The notes beneath the pieces are model-generated. The model searched no databases and was not told the origin of the DNA. It was given only the letters and a program-made list of their open reading frames with translations. Below are positions 1-5,688 of a stretch of 5,688 nucleotides of DNA, in pieces. The position numbers and the translations under genes were made by a program. Origin of the DNA: Gammaproteobacteria bacterium (GTDB lineage: Bacteria; Pseudomonadota; Gammaproteobacteria; Burkholderiales; Burkholderiaceae_C); assembly GCA_018903185.1 (NCBI GenBank), contig JAHIQV010000046.1:1-5688 (forward strand), given 5' to 3'. How positions within the stretch are numbered: position 1 is the first letter of the stretch; each line of letters starts with the position of its first letter.

Positions 1-1
1 A

Positions 2-775
2 CGCCGCGCGCTCGACAACAACCAGTCGCTGGTGAAGCAGGGTTTCATCTCGGCCACCGCACTGGAAACCACCAGCAACAACCTGACCGCAGCCGTTGCC
101 AACCACCAGGCGGCCCTCGCGGCGCTGGACATCGCGCGCAAGACCCTGGGTGACACCGTGCTGCGCTCGCCGCTGACCGGCCAGGTGTCGGCCCGTCTGG
201 TGCAGAACGGCGAACGCGTCGCCGTTGACGCCCGCGTGCTGGAGGTCGTGGACCTGTCCGGCTTCGAACTTGAAGCCGCCCTGGCTCCTGCCGACGCCAT
301 GGCAGTGGCACCTGGCCAGACAGCACAACTCACGGTGGAAGGCCTGGCCCAGCCGGTGGACGCCACCGTGGCGCGCATCAACCCCAGCGTGCAGGCGGGC
401 AGCCGCAGCGTGCTGGTGTACCTGCGGGTGCCGGCGGTCGCGGGCATGCGGCAGGGCCTGTTTGCCCAGGGGCAGATCGTCACCAGGCGCATCAGCGCGC
501 CGGCGGTACCGCTCTCGGCGGTGCGCAACGACAAACCGCAGCCCTACATCCAGACCGTGCAGGACGGCAAGGTCGCCCACGTGCCGGTGGTGCCGGGCCG
601 CCAGGGCCTGCACAACGGTGAGCCCATGCTGGTGATCGACGGCCTGGCGCAGGCCCCCGTGGGCACCACGCTGCTGCGCGTGCAGGCCGGCCTGATCCGC
701 GAGGGCACGGCGGTGACGCTGACGGGCACGACCGCTGCGGGCACCGCGCCAGCGCAACCCACCCCATCGCACTGA
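2..775 (+). CDS. RND efflux periplasmic adaptor (membrane fusion protein), 5' end missing
   Basis: This is the C-terminal 257 residues of a HlyD/AcrA-type adaptor that links an RND permease to an outer-membrane channel in the periplasm. The frame is open from base 2, so the true start and any signal peptide or lipobox lie outside the window; the GTG at 32 is an internal Val codon. Domain order fits the family. Residues 1-50 are the second helix of the alpha-hairpin (QGFISATALE near the tip). The second half of the lipoyl domain follows, with the signature RSPLTGQV around residues 55-62. A beta-barrel runs to about residue 155 (INPSV at 126-130, GLFAQGQI at 152-159). The membrane-proximal domain then ends in an Ala/Thr/Pro-rich tail. 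At the channel-contacting tip, L10 and S17 match the Leu and Ser of the AcrA RLS motif, but Asn6 replaces Arg. The permease gene starts 10 nt downstream, so the two are almost certainly cotranscribed. The family call is secure; the substrate is unknown. Confidence 0.93.
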   Translation, partial: RRALDNNQSLVKQGFISATALETTSNNLTAAVANHQAALAALDIARKTLGDTVLRSPLTGQVSARLVQNGERVAVDARVLEVVDLSGFELEAALAPADAMAVAPGQTAQLTVEGLAQPVDATVARINPSVQAGSRSVLVYLRVPAVAGMRQGLFAQGQIVTRRISAPAVPLSAVRNDKPQPYIQTVQDGKVAHVPVVPGRQGLHNGEPMLVIDGLAQAPVGTTLLRVQAGLIREGTAVTLTGTTAAGTAPAQPTPSH

Positions 776-785
776 GCAGCGCACC

Positions 786-3700
786 ATGTGGTTCACCCAG
801 ATCTCGCTGCGCAACCCGGTCTTTGCCACCATGGTGATGGTGGCCTTCGTGGTGCTCGGGCTGTTTTCGTTCCAGCGCCTGAAGGTGGACCAGTTCCCCA
901 ACATCGACTTCCCCGTGGTGGTGATCACCACCGAGTACCCCGGCGCTTCGCCCGGCATCGTGGAGAGCGAAGTCACGAAAAAGGTGGAGGAAGCGGTCAA
1001 CGCGATCGCGGGCGTGAACACGCTCACCTCGCGCAGCTACGAAGGCCAGTCGGTCGTCATCATCGAGTTCCAGCTGCACATCGACGGGCGCAAGGCGGCC
1101 GAAGACGTGCGCGAAAAAATTGCCATCCTGCGACCGACTTTCCGCGATGACGTGAAGGAACCGCGCGTGCTGCGCTTCGACCCGGCGGCGCGTTCGATCT
1201 GGTCGGTCGCTGTCCTGCCCGAAGCTGTCAATGGGAAAGCACCCTCGGCGGTTGAACTCACCACCTGGGCCGAGCAGACGCTCAAGAAGCGCATGGAGAA
1301 CGTGCGCGGTGTGGGCTCGGTCACGCTGGTGGGCGGCACGCGGCGCGCGGTCAACATCGACCTCGACCCGGCCGCCATGGAGGCGCTGAGCATCACCGTC
1401 GAGCAGATCACCACCGCGGTGCGCAACGAAAACCAGGACCTGCCGGTGGGCACGCTCAAGACCACCGAGCGCGAACGTGTGGTCCAGGTGCTCTCGCGTC
1501 TGCAGAATCCGAAAGACTTCGAGGCCATCATCGTCGCGCGCCGCGGCGGCAGTGCGGTGCGCCTGGCCCAGGTGGCGCGCGTGAGCGATGGCACCGAAGA
1601 GGTGGAGAGCCTGGCGCTCTACAACGGCCAGCGCACGCTGCTGCTGCAGGTGCAGAAGGCGCAGGACGAAAACACCATTGCGGTGACCGACGGCCTCAAG
1701 GCCACCATCACATCGCTCCAGGCCGAACTGCCGCCGGGCGTGCGGCTGGAGCCGATCGCCGACGGCTCGCGGCCCATCCGCGTGTCGGTGGACAACGTGC
1801 GGCGCACGCTGATCGAAGGCGCGTTGCTGACCGTGCTGATCGTGTTCCTGTTCCTGAACTCGTGGCGTTCGACCGTGATCACGGGCCTCACGCTGCCGAT
1901 CTCGGTGATCGGCACCTTCTTCTTCATGAACCTGTTCGGTTTCACCATCAACATGATCACGCTGATGGCGCTCACGCTGTCGGTGGGCCTGCTGATCGAC
2001 GACGCCATCGTGGTGCGCGAAAACATCGTGCGCCACGTGCAGATGGGCAAGCGCCCGTTCGACGCCGCCATGGACGGCACGCAGGAAATCGGCCTGGCGG
2101 TGCTGGCCACCACGCTGTCCATTGTGGCGGTGTTCCTGCCCATCGGCTTCATGGGCGGCATCATCGGCAAGTTCTTCCACGAGTTCGGCATCACCATGGT
2201 GGCGGCCGTGCTGATTTCCATGTTCGTGAGCTTCACGCTCGACCCGATGCTGTCGTCGGTCTGGCACGACCCGGAAATCGAAAAGCACGGAAAACACGCC
2301 GCGCCCGTGACGCTGTACGACAAGACCATTGGCCGCGTCACCGGCTGGTTCGACCGCGTGCAGGACGACCTGACCGAGCTCTACCAAGGCACGCTGCACT
2401 GGTCGCTGAAACACAAGCTGGCCACGCTGGGCCTGGCGCTGGCCACCTTCGTGGGCAGCCTGTTCATGCTGCCGCTGCTGGGCACCGAGTTCGTGCCCAA
2501 GGCCGACTTCTCCGAGACCTCGCTCACATTCCACACCCCGGTGGGCTCGTCGCTCGAAGCCACCGAAGCCAAGACGCGGCAGGTCGAGGCGATCCTGCGT
2601 GAATTCCCCGAGGTCAAGTACACGCTCTCGACCATCAACACCGGCAACGCCCAGGGCACCATGTACGCCAGCGTCTACGTGCGCCTGGTGGACCGCAAGG
2701 ACCGCAGCCTGAACGCCGACACCATGGCCGCGAAGCTGCGCGACCGCCTGCGCACCGTGCCCGGCATCAACGTGACCCACGCCGGCCTGCTCGATCCGGT
2801 AGGCGGCAACAAGCAGGTCGAGTTTTCGCTGCAGGGCGAGGATCTGGCCGAACTGGAGCGGCTGACCGCTCAGGTGATGGAGCGCATCCGCCCCATCGTC
2901 GGCCTGGTGGATCTGGACGCCAGCGTCAAACCCGACAAGCCGACGGTGGACGTGGTGATGCGGCGCGAGATCGCCTCCGACGCCGGCCTGAACGCCGCCA
3001 CGGTGGCGAGCAGCCTGCGCACCCTCGTGGCCGGCCAGACGGTGGGCAACTGGCGCGCGGCCGACGGCGAGAGCTACGACGTGAACGTGCGCCTGGCACC
3101 CGGGCAGCGCGCGCGCACCAGCGACCTGGAGCAACTGCCCTTCGTGGTGGGCAGCGCCGCCGATGGCACGGCGCGCGTGGTGCGCCTGGGCCAGGTGGCG
3201 CAGGTGGTGGAATCCACCGGGCCGAACCAGATCAACCGGCGCAACCTCAACCGCGAGGTGGCGATCAACGCCAACGTGTACGGCCGCTCGGCCGGTGACG
3301 TGTCGGCCGATATCCGCGAGGTGCTCGACACCATCACCATGCCGCCGGGCTACCGCTACGAGTTCGGCGGCTCGACCAAGAACATGCAGGAGTCGTTCGG
3401 CTACGCGGTGTCGGCGCTGGCGCTCGCCATCATCTTCATCTACATGATCCTGGCCAGCCAGTTCCAGAGCTTCCTGCAGCCGCTGGCGCTCATGACCTCG
3501 CTGCCGCTGACCCTGATCGGCGTGGTGCTCGCACTGCTGATGTTCGGTTCGAGCATCAGCATGTTCTCGGTGATCGGCATCGTGCTGCTGATGGGCCTGG
3601 TGACCAAGAACGCCATCCTGCTGGTGGATTTCGCCATCCGTGCCCGCCGCGGGCTGGACGGCGCGGCGCCGCTGGACCGCGAAAGCGCCCTGCTGCTGGC

Positions 3701-3980
3701 CGCCAGGGTGCGGCTGCGCCCCATCCTCATGACCACACTGGCCATGGTGTTCGGCATGGTGCCGCTGGCGTTTGCGCTCACCGAAGGCTCGGAACAGCGC
3801 GCGCCCATGGGCCAGGCCGTGATTGGCGGCGTGATCACCTCGTCGCTGCTGACGCTGGTGGTGGTGCCCGTGGTGTACTGCTACATGGACGATTTCGGCC
3901 ACTGGCTGCGCCGCCTGTTCGGGGCTGGACGCGCCGATGACAGCGCGGCCGTCAGGGCCGCAACGGGTGGCGCTCAGTAA
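786..3980 (+). CDS. RND family efflux permease (AcrB/MdtB-like inner-membrane proton antiporter)
   Basis: This complete 1064-residue protein has the usual RND length and a duplicated layout: TM1 (about 11-30), a large periplasmic porter loop, TM2-6 (about 342-490), TM7 (about 545-563), a second large loop, and TM8-12 (about 873-1030). RND permeases trimerise in the inner membrane and exchange protons for substrates taken up mainly from the periplasm or outer leaflet. The proton-relay residues are all visible: D405-D406 in TM4 (LLIDDAIVVREN), K941 in TM10 (LVTKNAILLVDF), and R976 and T983 at the start of TM11 (RLRPILMTT), matching AcrB D407/D408, K940, R971 and T978. The ATG start gives the typical cytoplasmic N-terminus MWFTQISLRNPVFA. 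Its Shine-Dalgarno is weak (GAGCAG overlapping the adaptor stop), which suggests translational coupling to the adaptor. No methionine clusters or other signs of a metal (CusA/CzcA) exporter were noticed, so a hydrophobe/amphiphile-type exporter is more likely. The actual substrate cannot be read from sequence. Confidence 0.96.
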   Translation: MWFTQISLRNPVFATMVMVAFVVLGLFSFQRLKVDQFPNIDFPVVVITTEYPGASPGIVESEVTKKVEEAVNAIAGVNTLTSRSYEGQSVVIIEFQLHIDGRKAAEDVREKIAILRPTFRDDVKEPRVLRFDPAARSIWSVAVLPEAVNGKAPSAVELTTWAEQTLKKRMENVRGVGSVTLVGGTRRAVNIDLDPAAMEALSITVEQITTAVRNENQDLPVGTLKTTERERVVQVLSRLQNPKDFEAIIVARRGGSAVRLAQVARVSDGTEEVESLALYNGQRTLLLQVQKAQDENTIAVTDGLKATITSLQAELPPGVRLEPIADGSRPIRVSVDNVRRTLIEGALLTVLIVFLFLNSWRSTVITGLTLPISVIGTFFFMNLFGFTINMITLMALTLSVGLLIDDAIVVRENIVRHVQMGKRPFDAAMDGTQEIGLAVLATTLSIVAVFLPIGFMGGIIGKFFHEFGITMVAAVLISMFVSFTLDPMLSSVWHDPEIEKHGKHAAPVTLYDKTIGRVTGWFDRVQDDLTELYQGTLHWSLKHKLATLGLALATFVGSLFMLPLLGTEFVPKADFSETSLTFHTPVGSSLEATEAKTRQVEAILREFPEVKYTLSTINTGNAQGTMYASVYVRLVDRKDRSLNADTMAAKLRDRLRTVPGINVTHAGLLDPVGGNKQVEFSLQGEDLAELERLTAQVMERIRPIVGLVDLDASVKPDKPTVDVVMRREIASDAGLNAATVASSLRTLVAGQTVGNWRAADGESYDVNVRLAPGQRARTSDLEQLPFVVGSAADGTARVVRLGQVAQVVESTGPNQINRRNLNREVAINANVYGRSAGDVSADIREVLDTITMPPGYRYEFGGSTKNMQESFGYAVSALALAIIFIYMILASQFQSFLQPLALMTSLPLTLIGVVLALLMFGSSISMFSVIGIVLLMGLVTKNAILLVDFAIRARRGLDGAAPLDRESALLLAARVRLRPILMTTLAMVFGMVPLAFALTEGSEQRAPMGQAVIGGVITSSLLTLVVVPVVYCYMDDFGHWLRRLFGAGRADDSAAVRAATGGAQ
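3945..3961. repeat. Short GC inverted repeat at the end of the permease gene
   Basis: GCGGCC (3945-3950) and GGCCGC (3956-3961) form a perfect 6-bp stem around the 5-nt loop GTCAG. It lies inside the last codons of the permease gene, about 20 bases before the stop. No T-run follows, so it is not a canonical intrinsic terminator. In DNA this GC-rich it may be chance or simply coding sequence. Confidence 0.3.
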
Positions 3981-4003
3981 AATGCATCAGGATCGGCTAA
4001 TAT
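3978..4003 (+). promoter_or_regulatory. Possible promoter region for the methyltransferase-rhodanese-tolC genes
   Basis: The 42-base gap is clearly AT-richer than its surroundings. It offers two -10-like hexamers: TAAAAT (3978-3983, overlapping the permease stop, 5 of 6 matches to TATAAT) and TAATAT (3998-4003, 4 of 6). No good TTGACA-like -35 lies at the right distance from either. The first would give a leader of about 30 nt; the second would place the transcript start almost on the ribosome binding site. If real, it would let the downstream genes be expressed independently of the RND pair. Confidence 0.3.
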
Positions 4004-4010
4004 ACCCACC

Positions 4011-4014
4011 GGAG
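4011..4014 (+). promoter_or_regulatory. Ribosome binding site of the PCMT-like gene
   Basis: GGAG lies 8 nt before the ATG at 4023. It is much better than the site of the preceding permease gene and supports this start codon. It also suggests that translation here begins independently rather than by coupling. Confidence 0.7.
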
Positions 4015-4022
4015 TATCAAAC

Positions 4023-4718
4023 ATGACTTCTCAGACCCCCATCAGCTTCGACCAGGCCCGCTTCAACATGATCGAGCAGCAGATCCGTCCCTGGGAGGTG
4101 CTCGACCGTCAGGTGCTGGAGCTGCTGGCCAGGATGCGCCGTGAGGACTTTGTGCCCGCCGCCCACAAGGCGCTGGCCTTTGCCGACATGGAGCTGCCGC
4201 TGACGCACCCCGCCGTGGAGGGTGAATGCATGTTGGCACCGCGCGTTGAAGCCCGTGTTTTGCAGGACCTCGCCATCCAGCCGACCGACAAGGTGCTCGA
4301 AATCGGTGCTGGCAGCGGCTTCATGGCCGCCCTGCTGGCCAGCCTGGCTCAGCGCGTGGTCTCGCTGGAAGTCAACGAAGCCCTCGCGCGCACCGCGCGT
4401 GAAAACCTGCAGAAGGCCGGCTTCACCAACGCCGAAGTGCGCGTGGCCGATGCCGCAGCCAACAACTTTGCCGCCTGCGCCACCGAAGCGCCGTGGAACG
4501 TGATCCTGCTCAGCGGTTCGGTGGCCGAAGTGCCGCCTGCCCTGCTCTCGCTGCTGGCCCCCGGTGGCCGCCTGGCCGCCATCGTGGGCAACGAGCCTGT
4601 CATGCGCGCCACCTTCATCACACGCACCGGCGAAGCGTCGTACGTCACCGCCCAGCCCTGGGACACCCAGGCGCCACGCCTGCGGAACTTCTCCGAGCCT
4701 TCGCGCTTCCAGTTCTGA
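4023..4718 (+). CDS. PCMT-family SAM-dependent methyltransferase (protein-L-isoaspartate O-methyltransferase-like)
   Basis: This 231-residue protein, with no signal peptide and probably cytoplasmic, is slightly longer than E. coli Pcm (208). True family members methylate isoaspartyl residues in damaged proteins using S-adenosylmethionine. The N-terminal helical part fits (MIEQQI at 16-21, REDFVP at 40-45). The SAM-binding motif I is clear (VLEIGAGSG, 91-99), followed by the acidic end of strand 2 (VVSLEVNEAL, 112-121), a motif II position (PWNVILLSGS, 157-166) and motif III (LLAPGGRLAAIVG, 177-189). However, the family signature GQTISQP before motif I, with its active-site Ser, is replaced by EGECMLAP (66-73), and motif II has Asn where Asp is usual. 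The fold and SAM binding are well supported, but isoaspartate repair is doubtful, so no pcm symbol is given. The C-terminus (RNFSEPSRFQF) also differs from classical Pcm. The rhodanese gene begins 38 nt downstream on the same strand. Confidence 0.85.
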   Translation: MTSQTPISFDQARFNMIEQQIRPWEVLDRQVLELLARMRREDFVPAAHKALAFADMELPLTHPAVEGECMLAPRVEARVLQDLAIQPTDKVLEIGAGSGFMAALLASLAQRVVSLEVNEALARTARENLQKAGFTNAEVRVADAAANNFAACATEAPWNVILLSGSVAEVPPALLSLLAPGGRLAAIVGNEPVMRATFITRTGEASYVTAQPWDTQAPRLRNFSEPSRFQF

Positions 4719-4756
4719 GCCGGCACACCCGCTGAAACGCTCACAGGTCCGACCCC

Positions 4757-5104
4757 ATGATCTCCATCCACCCCGCCCAACTCACCGATTGGCTTGAACA
4801 GGCCCGCTCGAAGTCGCCGGACCTGCGCCCCGTCGTGCTCGACGTGCGCGAACCCTGGGAGTTCCAGACCGCGGCCGTCAAGCCCGATGGCTTCGATCTG
4901 GTCCACATGCCCATGCGCAGTGTGCCGGCACGCTACCTGGAACTCGACCGCAACCAACCCGTGGCCTGCCTGTGTCACCATGGCGCGCGCAGTGCGCAGG
5001 TGGTGCACTTCCTGATGCAGAACGGTTTCTCCGAGGTGGTGAACATCCACGGCGGCATCAACGCCTGGGCCCGCGAGCGGGACCCGTCCGTGCCGGTGTA
5101 CTGA
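4757..5104 (+). CDS. Single-domain rhodanese-like sulfurtransferase
   Basis: This 115-residue protein is the size of a single rhodanese domain such as GlpE (108) and has no signal peptide. Rhodaneses carry sulfane sulfur as a cysteine persulfide and pass it to an acceptor. The first signature is VVLDVREPWEF (26-36). The active loop is C73-H-H-G-A-R-S79, with Cys73 the expected catalytic residue, Arg78 in the loop, and a second Cys at 71. The C-terminal signature is VVNIHGGINAWA (94-105). Instead of the common GHIPGA-NIP segment it has HMPMRSVPAR (50-59) after a slightly longer linker, closer in style to the rhodanese domains attached to MoeB/MOCS3-type enzymes. The ribosome binding site is weak (AGG at 4745-4747). 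It lies between the methyltransferase and tolC-like genes with short gaps, consistent with one operon. The acceptor and physiological role are unknown; detoxification or sulfur transfer are both possible. Confidence 0.92.
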   Translation: MISIHPAQLTDWLEQARSKSPDLRPVVLDVREPWEFQTAAVKPDGFDLVHMPMRSVPARYLELDRNQPVACLCHHGARSAQVVHFLMQNGFSEVVNIHGGINAWARERDPSVPVY

Positions 5105-5136
5105 AACCGCCATCCTGCATTCCGCGCCTGTTATCC

Positions 5137-5143
5137 AAAGGAA
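5137..5143 (+). promoter_or_regulatory. Strong ribosome binding site of the tolC-like gene
   Basis: AAAGGAA lies just before the ATG at 5149, with 6 nt between GGA and the start codon. It is the strongest Shine-Dalgarno in the window, fits a need for abundant outer-membrane protein, and fixes this start codon. Confidence 0.75.
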
Positions 5144-5148
5144 CCCTC

Positions 5149-5688
5149 ATGACCGCCCTGTCCACCCCGTTGAAGCTGCATCCGCTTTCCCTGAAGCCGC
5201 TCGCGCTGGCGGCCTTGCTGGCACTGGGTGTGTCCGGCGGCGCACAGGCGCAGAGCCTGGTCGAGCTGTACGACATGGCGCGGGGGTTTGACACCACCGT
5301 GCAGGCGGCGCGCGCGCAGTACGAGGCGAATCTTGCCAAGGCCGATCAGGCCAGGGCGGGCTTGCTGCCCCAGGCCGGCCTGGGCGCCGGCGTCAACTGG
5401 GCGAACGTGGACAGCAGCGCAGCGGCCGGCAGCCGCAGTGCCGACAGCCAGAACCTGGCGCTTTCTGCCAGCCAGCCCCTGTACCGCCCCGCCAACCGCC
5501 TGACCCATGAGCAGGGCCAGCTGTCGATTGAGGTGGCCAAGGCCCAGCTGGACGCGGCCGAGCAGGACCTGATCGTGCGCACCGCGCAGGGGTACTTCGA
5601 CGTGGTCGCTGCGCAGGACACGCTGACCTTCGTGCAGGCCCAGAAAACCGCCGTGGCCGAGCAGTTGGCTGCCGCCAAGCGCAACTTC
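5149..5688 (+). CDS. tolC: TolC-family outer-membrane efflux channel, 3' end cut by window
   Basis: The first 180 residues are present and the frame is open at the right edge. TolC proteins form trimeric beta-barrel/alpha-barrel tunnels that let RND and type I systems export directly out of the cell. The N-terminus is a Sec signal peptide with Lys9/Lys16, a Leu/Ala core (18-28) and an AQA cleavage site (likely after residue 34). The mature part starts like E. coli TolC: SLVELYDMAR (36-45), AKADQARAGLLPQ (63-75), the first beta-strand region with ASQPLYRP (107-114), then a long helix with TAQGYFDVVAAQDTL (about 145-159) matching TolC TATAYFNVLNAIDVL. It stops around AKRNF, where the family normally continues NVG. 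The second structural repeat and the aperture Asp residues lie outside the window. Together with the adaptor and permease upstream it could complete a tripartite pump. It may also serve other exporters, since one TolC commonly serves several. The symbol is by family resemblance. Confidence 0.93.
   Translation, partial: MTALSTPLKLHPLSLKPLALAALLALGVSGGAQAQSLVELYDMARGFDTTVQAARAQYEANLAKADQARAGLLPQAGLGAGVNWANVDSSAAAGSRSADSQNLALSASQPLYRPANRLTHEQGQLSIEVAKAQLDAAEQDLIVRTAQGYFDVVAAQDTLTFVQAQKTAVAEQLAAAKRNF

Noticed and set aside
492..3902. A 1136-codon open frame on the - strand, antisense to most of the permease gene
   Set aside because: Its translation is dominated by His, Gln, Arg, Ala and Asp with no recognisable domain or membrane pattern, while the sense frame is an unmistakable RND permease with all key residues. 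Long antisense frames are expected opposite GC-rich genes because of third-position bias.
3945..3961. The GC hairpin read as a rho-independent terminator after the permease
   Set aside because: The stem is only 6 bp, lies inside the coding sequence, and is followed by AACGGGTGG rather than a T-run.
786..3980. The permease as a heavy-metal (CusA/CzcA-type) exporter
   Set aside because: No methionine clusters or adjacent metal-binding proteins or regulators were seen, and the overall sequence style is that of multidrug-type RND permeases.
4683..4718. C-terminal RFQF of the PCMT-like protein as an outer-membrane beta-signal
   Set aside because: A terminal Phe is typical of outer-membrane barrels, but this protein has no signal peptide and has a clear cytoplasmic Rossmann-type SAM domain, so the resemblance is chance.
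4349..5113. A 254-codon - strand frame across the methyltransferase and rhodanese genes
   Set aside because: Both + strand genes have clear family motifs and ribosome sites. The antisense frame shows no family resemblance, and its composition is that of a GC-rich shadow.
5105..5148. A separate promoter directly before the tolC-like gene
   Set aside because: The 44-base gap holds only a weak TTATCC-like hexamer with no partner -35. A strong ribosome site alone explains expression from an upstream promoter.

Overview
The window is a GC-rich (by eye about two-thirds G+C), tightly packed bacterial segment with every gene on the + strand. Codon use and protein style suggest a betaproteobacterium, probably of the Burkholderiales/Comamonadaceae type. 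This is an inference from protein flavour and gene order, not from any marker gene.

Layout: (1) positions 2-775, the 3' part of an RND efflux periplasmic adaptor (membrane fusion protein), cut by the left edge; (2) 786-3980, a complete RND inner-membrane permease starting 10 nt after the adaptor stop; (3) 3981-4022, a short AT-rich gap holding a good ribosome binding site and -10-like hexamers; (4) 4023-4718, a SAM-dependent methyltransferase of the protein-L-isoaspartate O-methyltransferase (PCMT) family that lacks the usual substrate/active-site motif; (5) 4757-5104, a small single-domain rhodanese with an intact Cys loop; (6) 5149 to the right edge, the N-terminal 180 residues of a TolC-family outer-membrane channel with a signal peptide. 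No gap exceeds 50 bases and no convincing intrinsic terminator was seen.

How the genes fit together: the adaptor, permease and TolC-like protein are the three kinds of part needed for a proton-driven tripartite efflux pump across both membranes. Two genes for apparently cytoplasmic enzymes, a PCMT-like methyltransferase and a rhodanese, lie between the pump genes and the channel gene. A promoter in the gap before the methyltransferase could make methyltransferase-rhodanese-tolC a separate unit that happens to sit next to an RND pair, and the two readings cannot be told apart from sequence alone. No mobile element, CRISPR array, RNA gene or clearly new system is visible. The most noteworthy point is the divergence of the PCMT-like enzyme from the canonical isoaspartate-repair motif.
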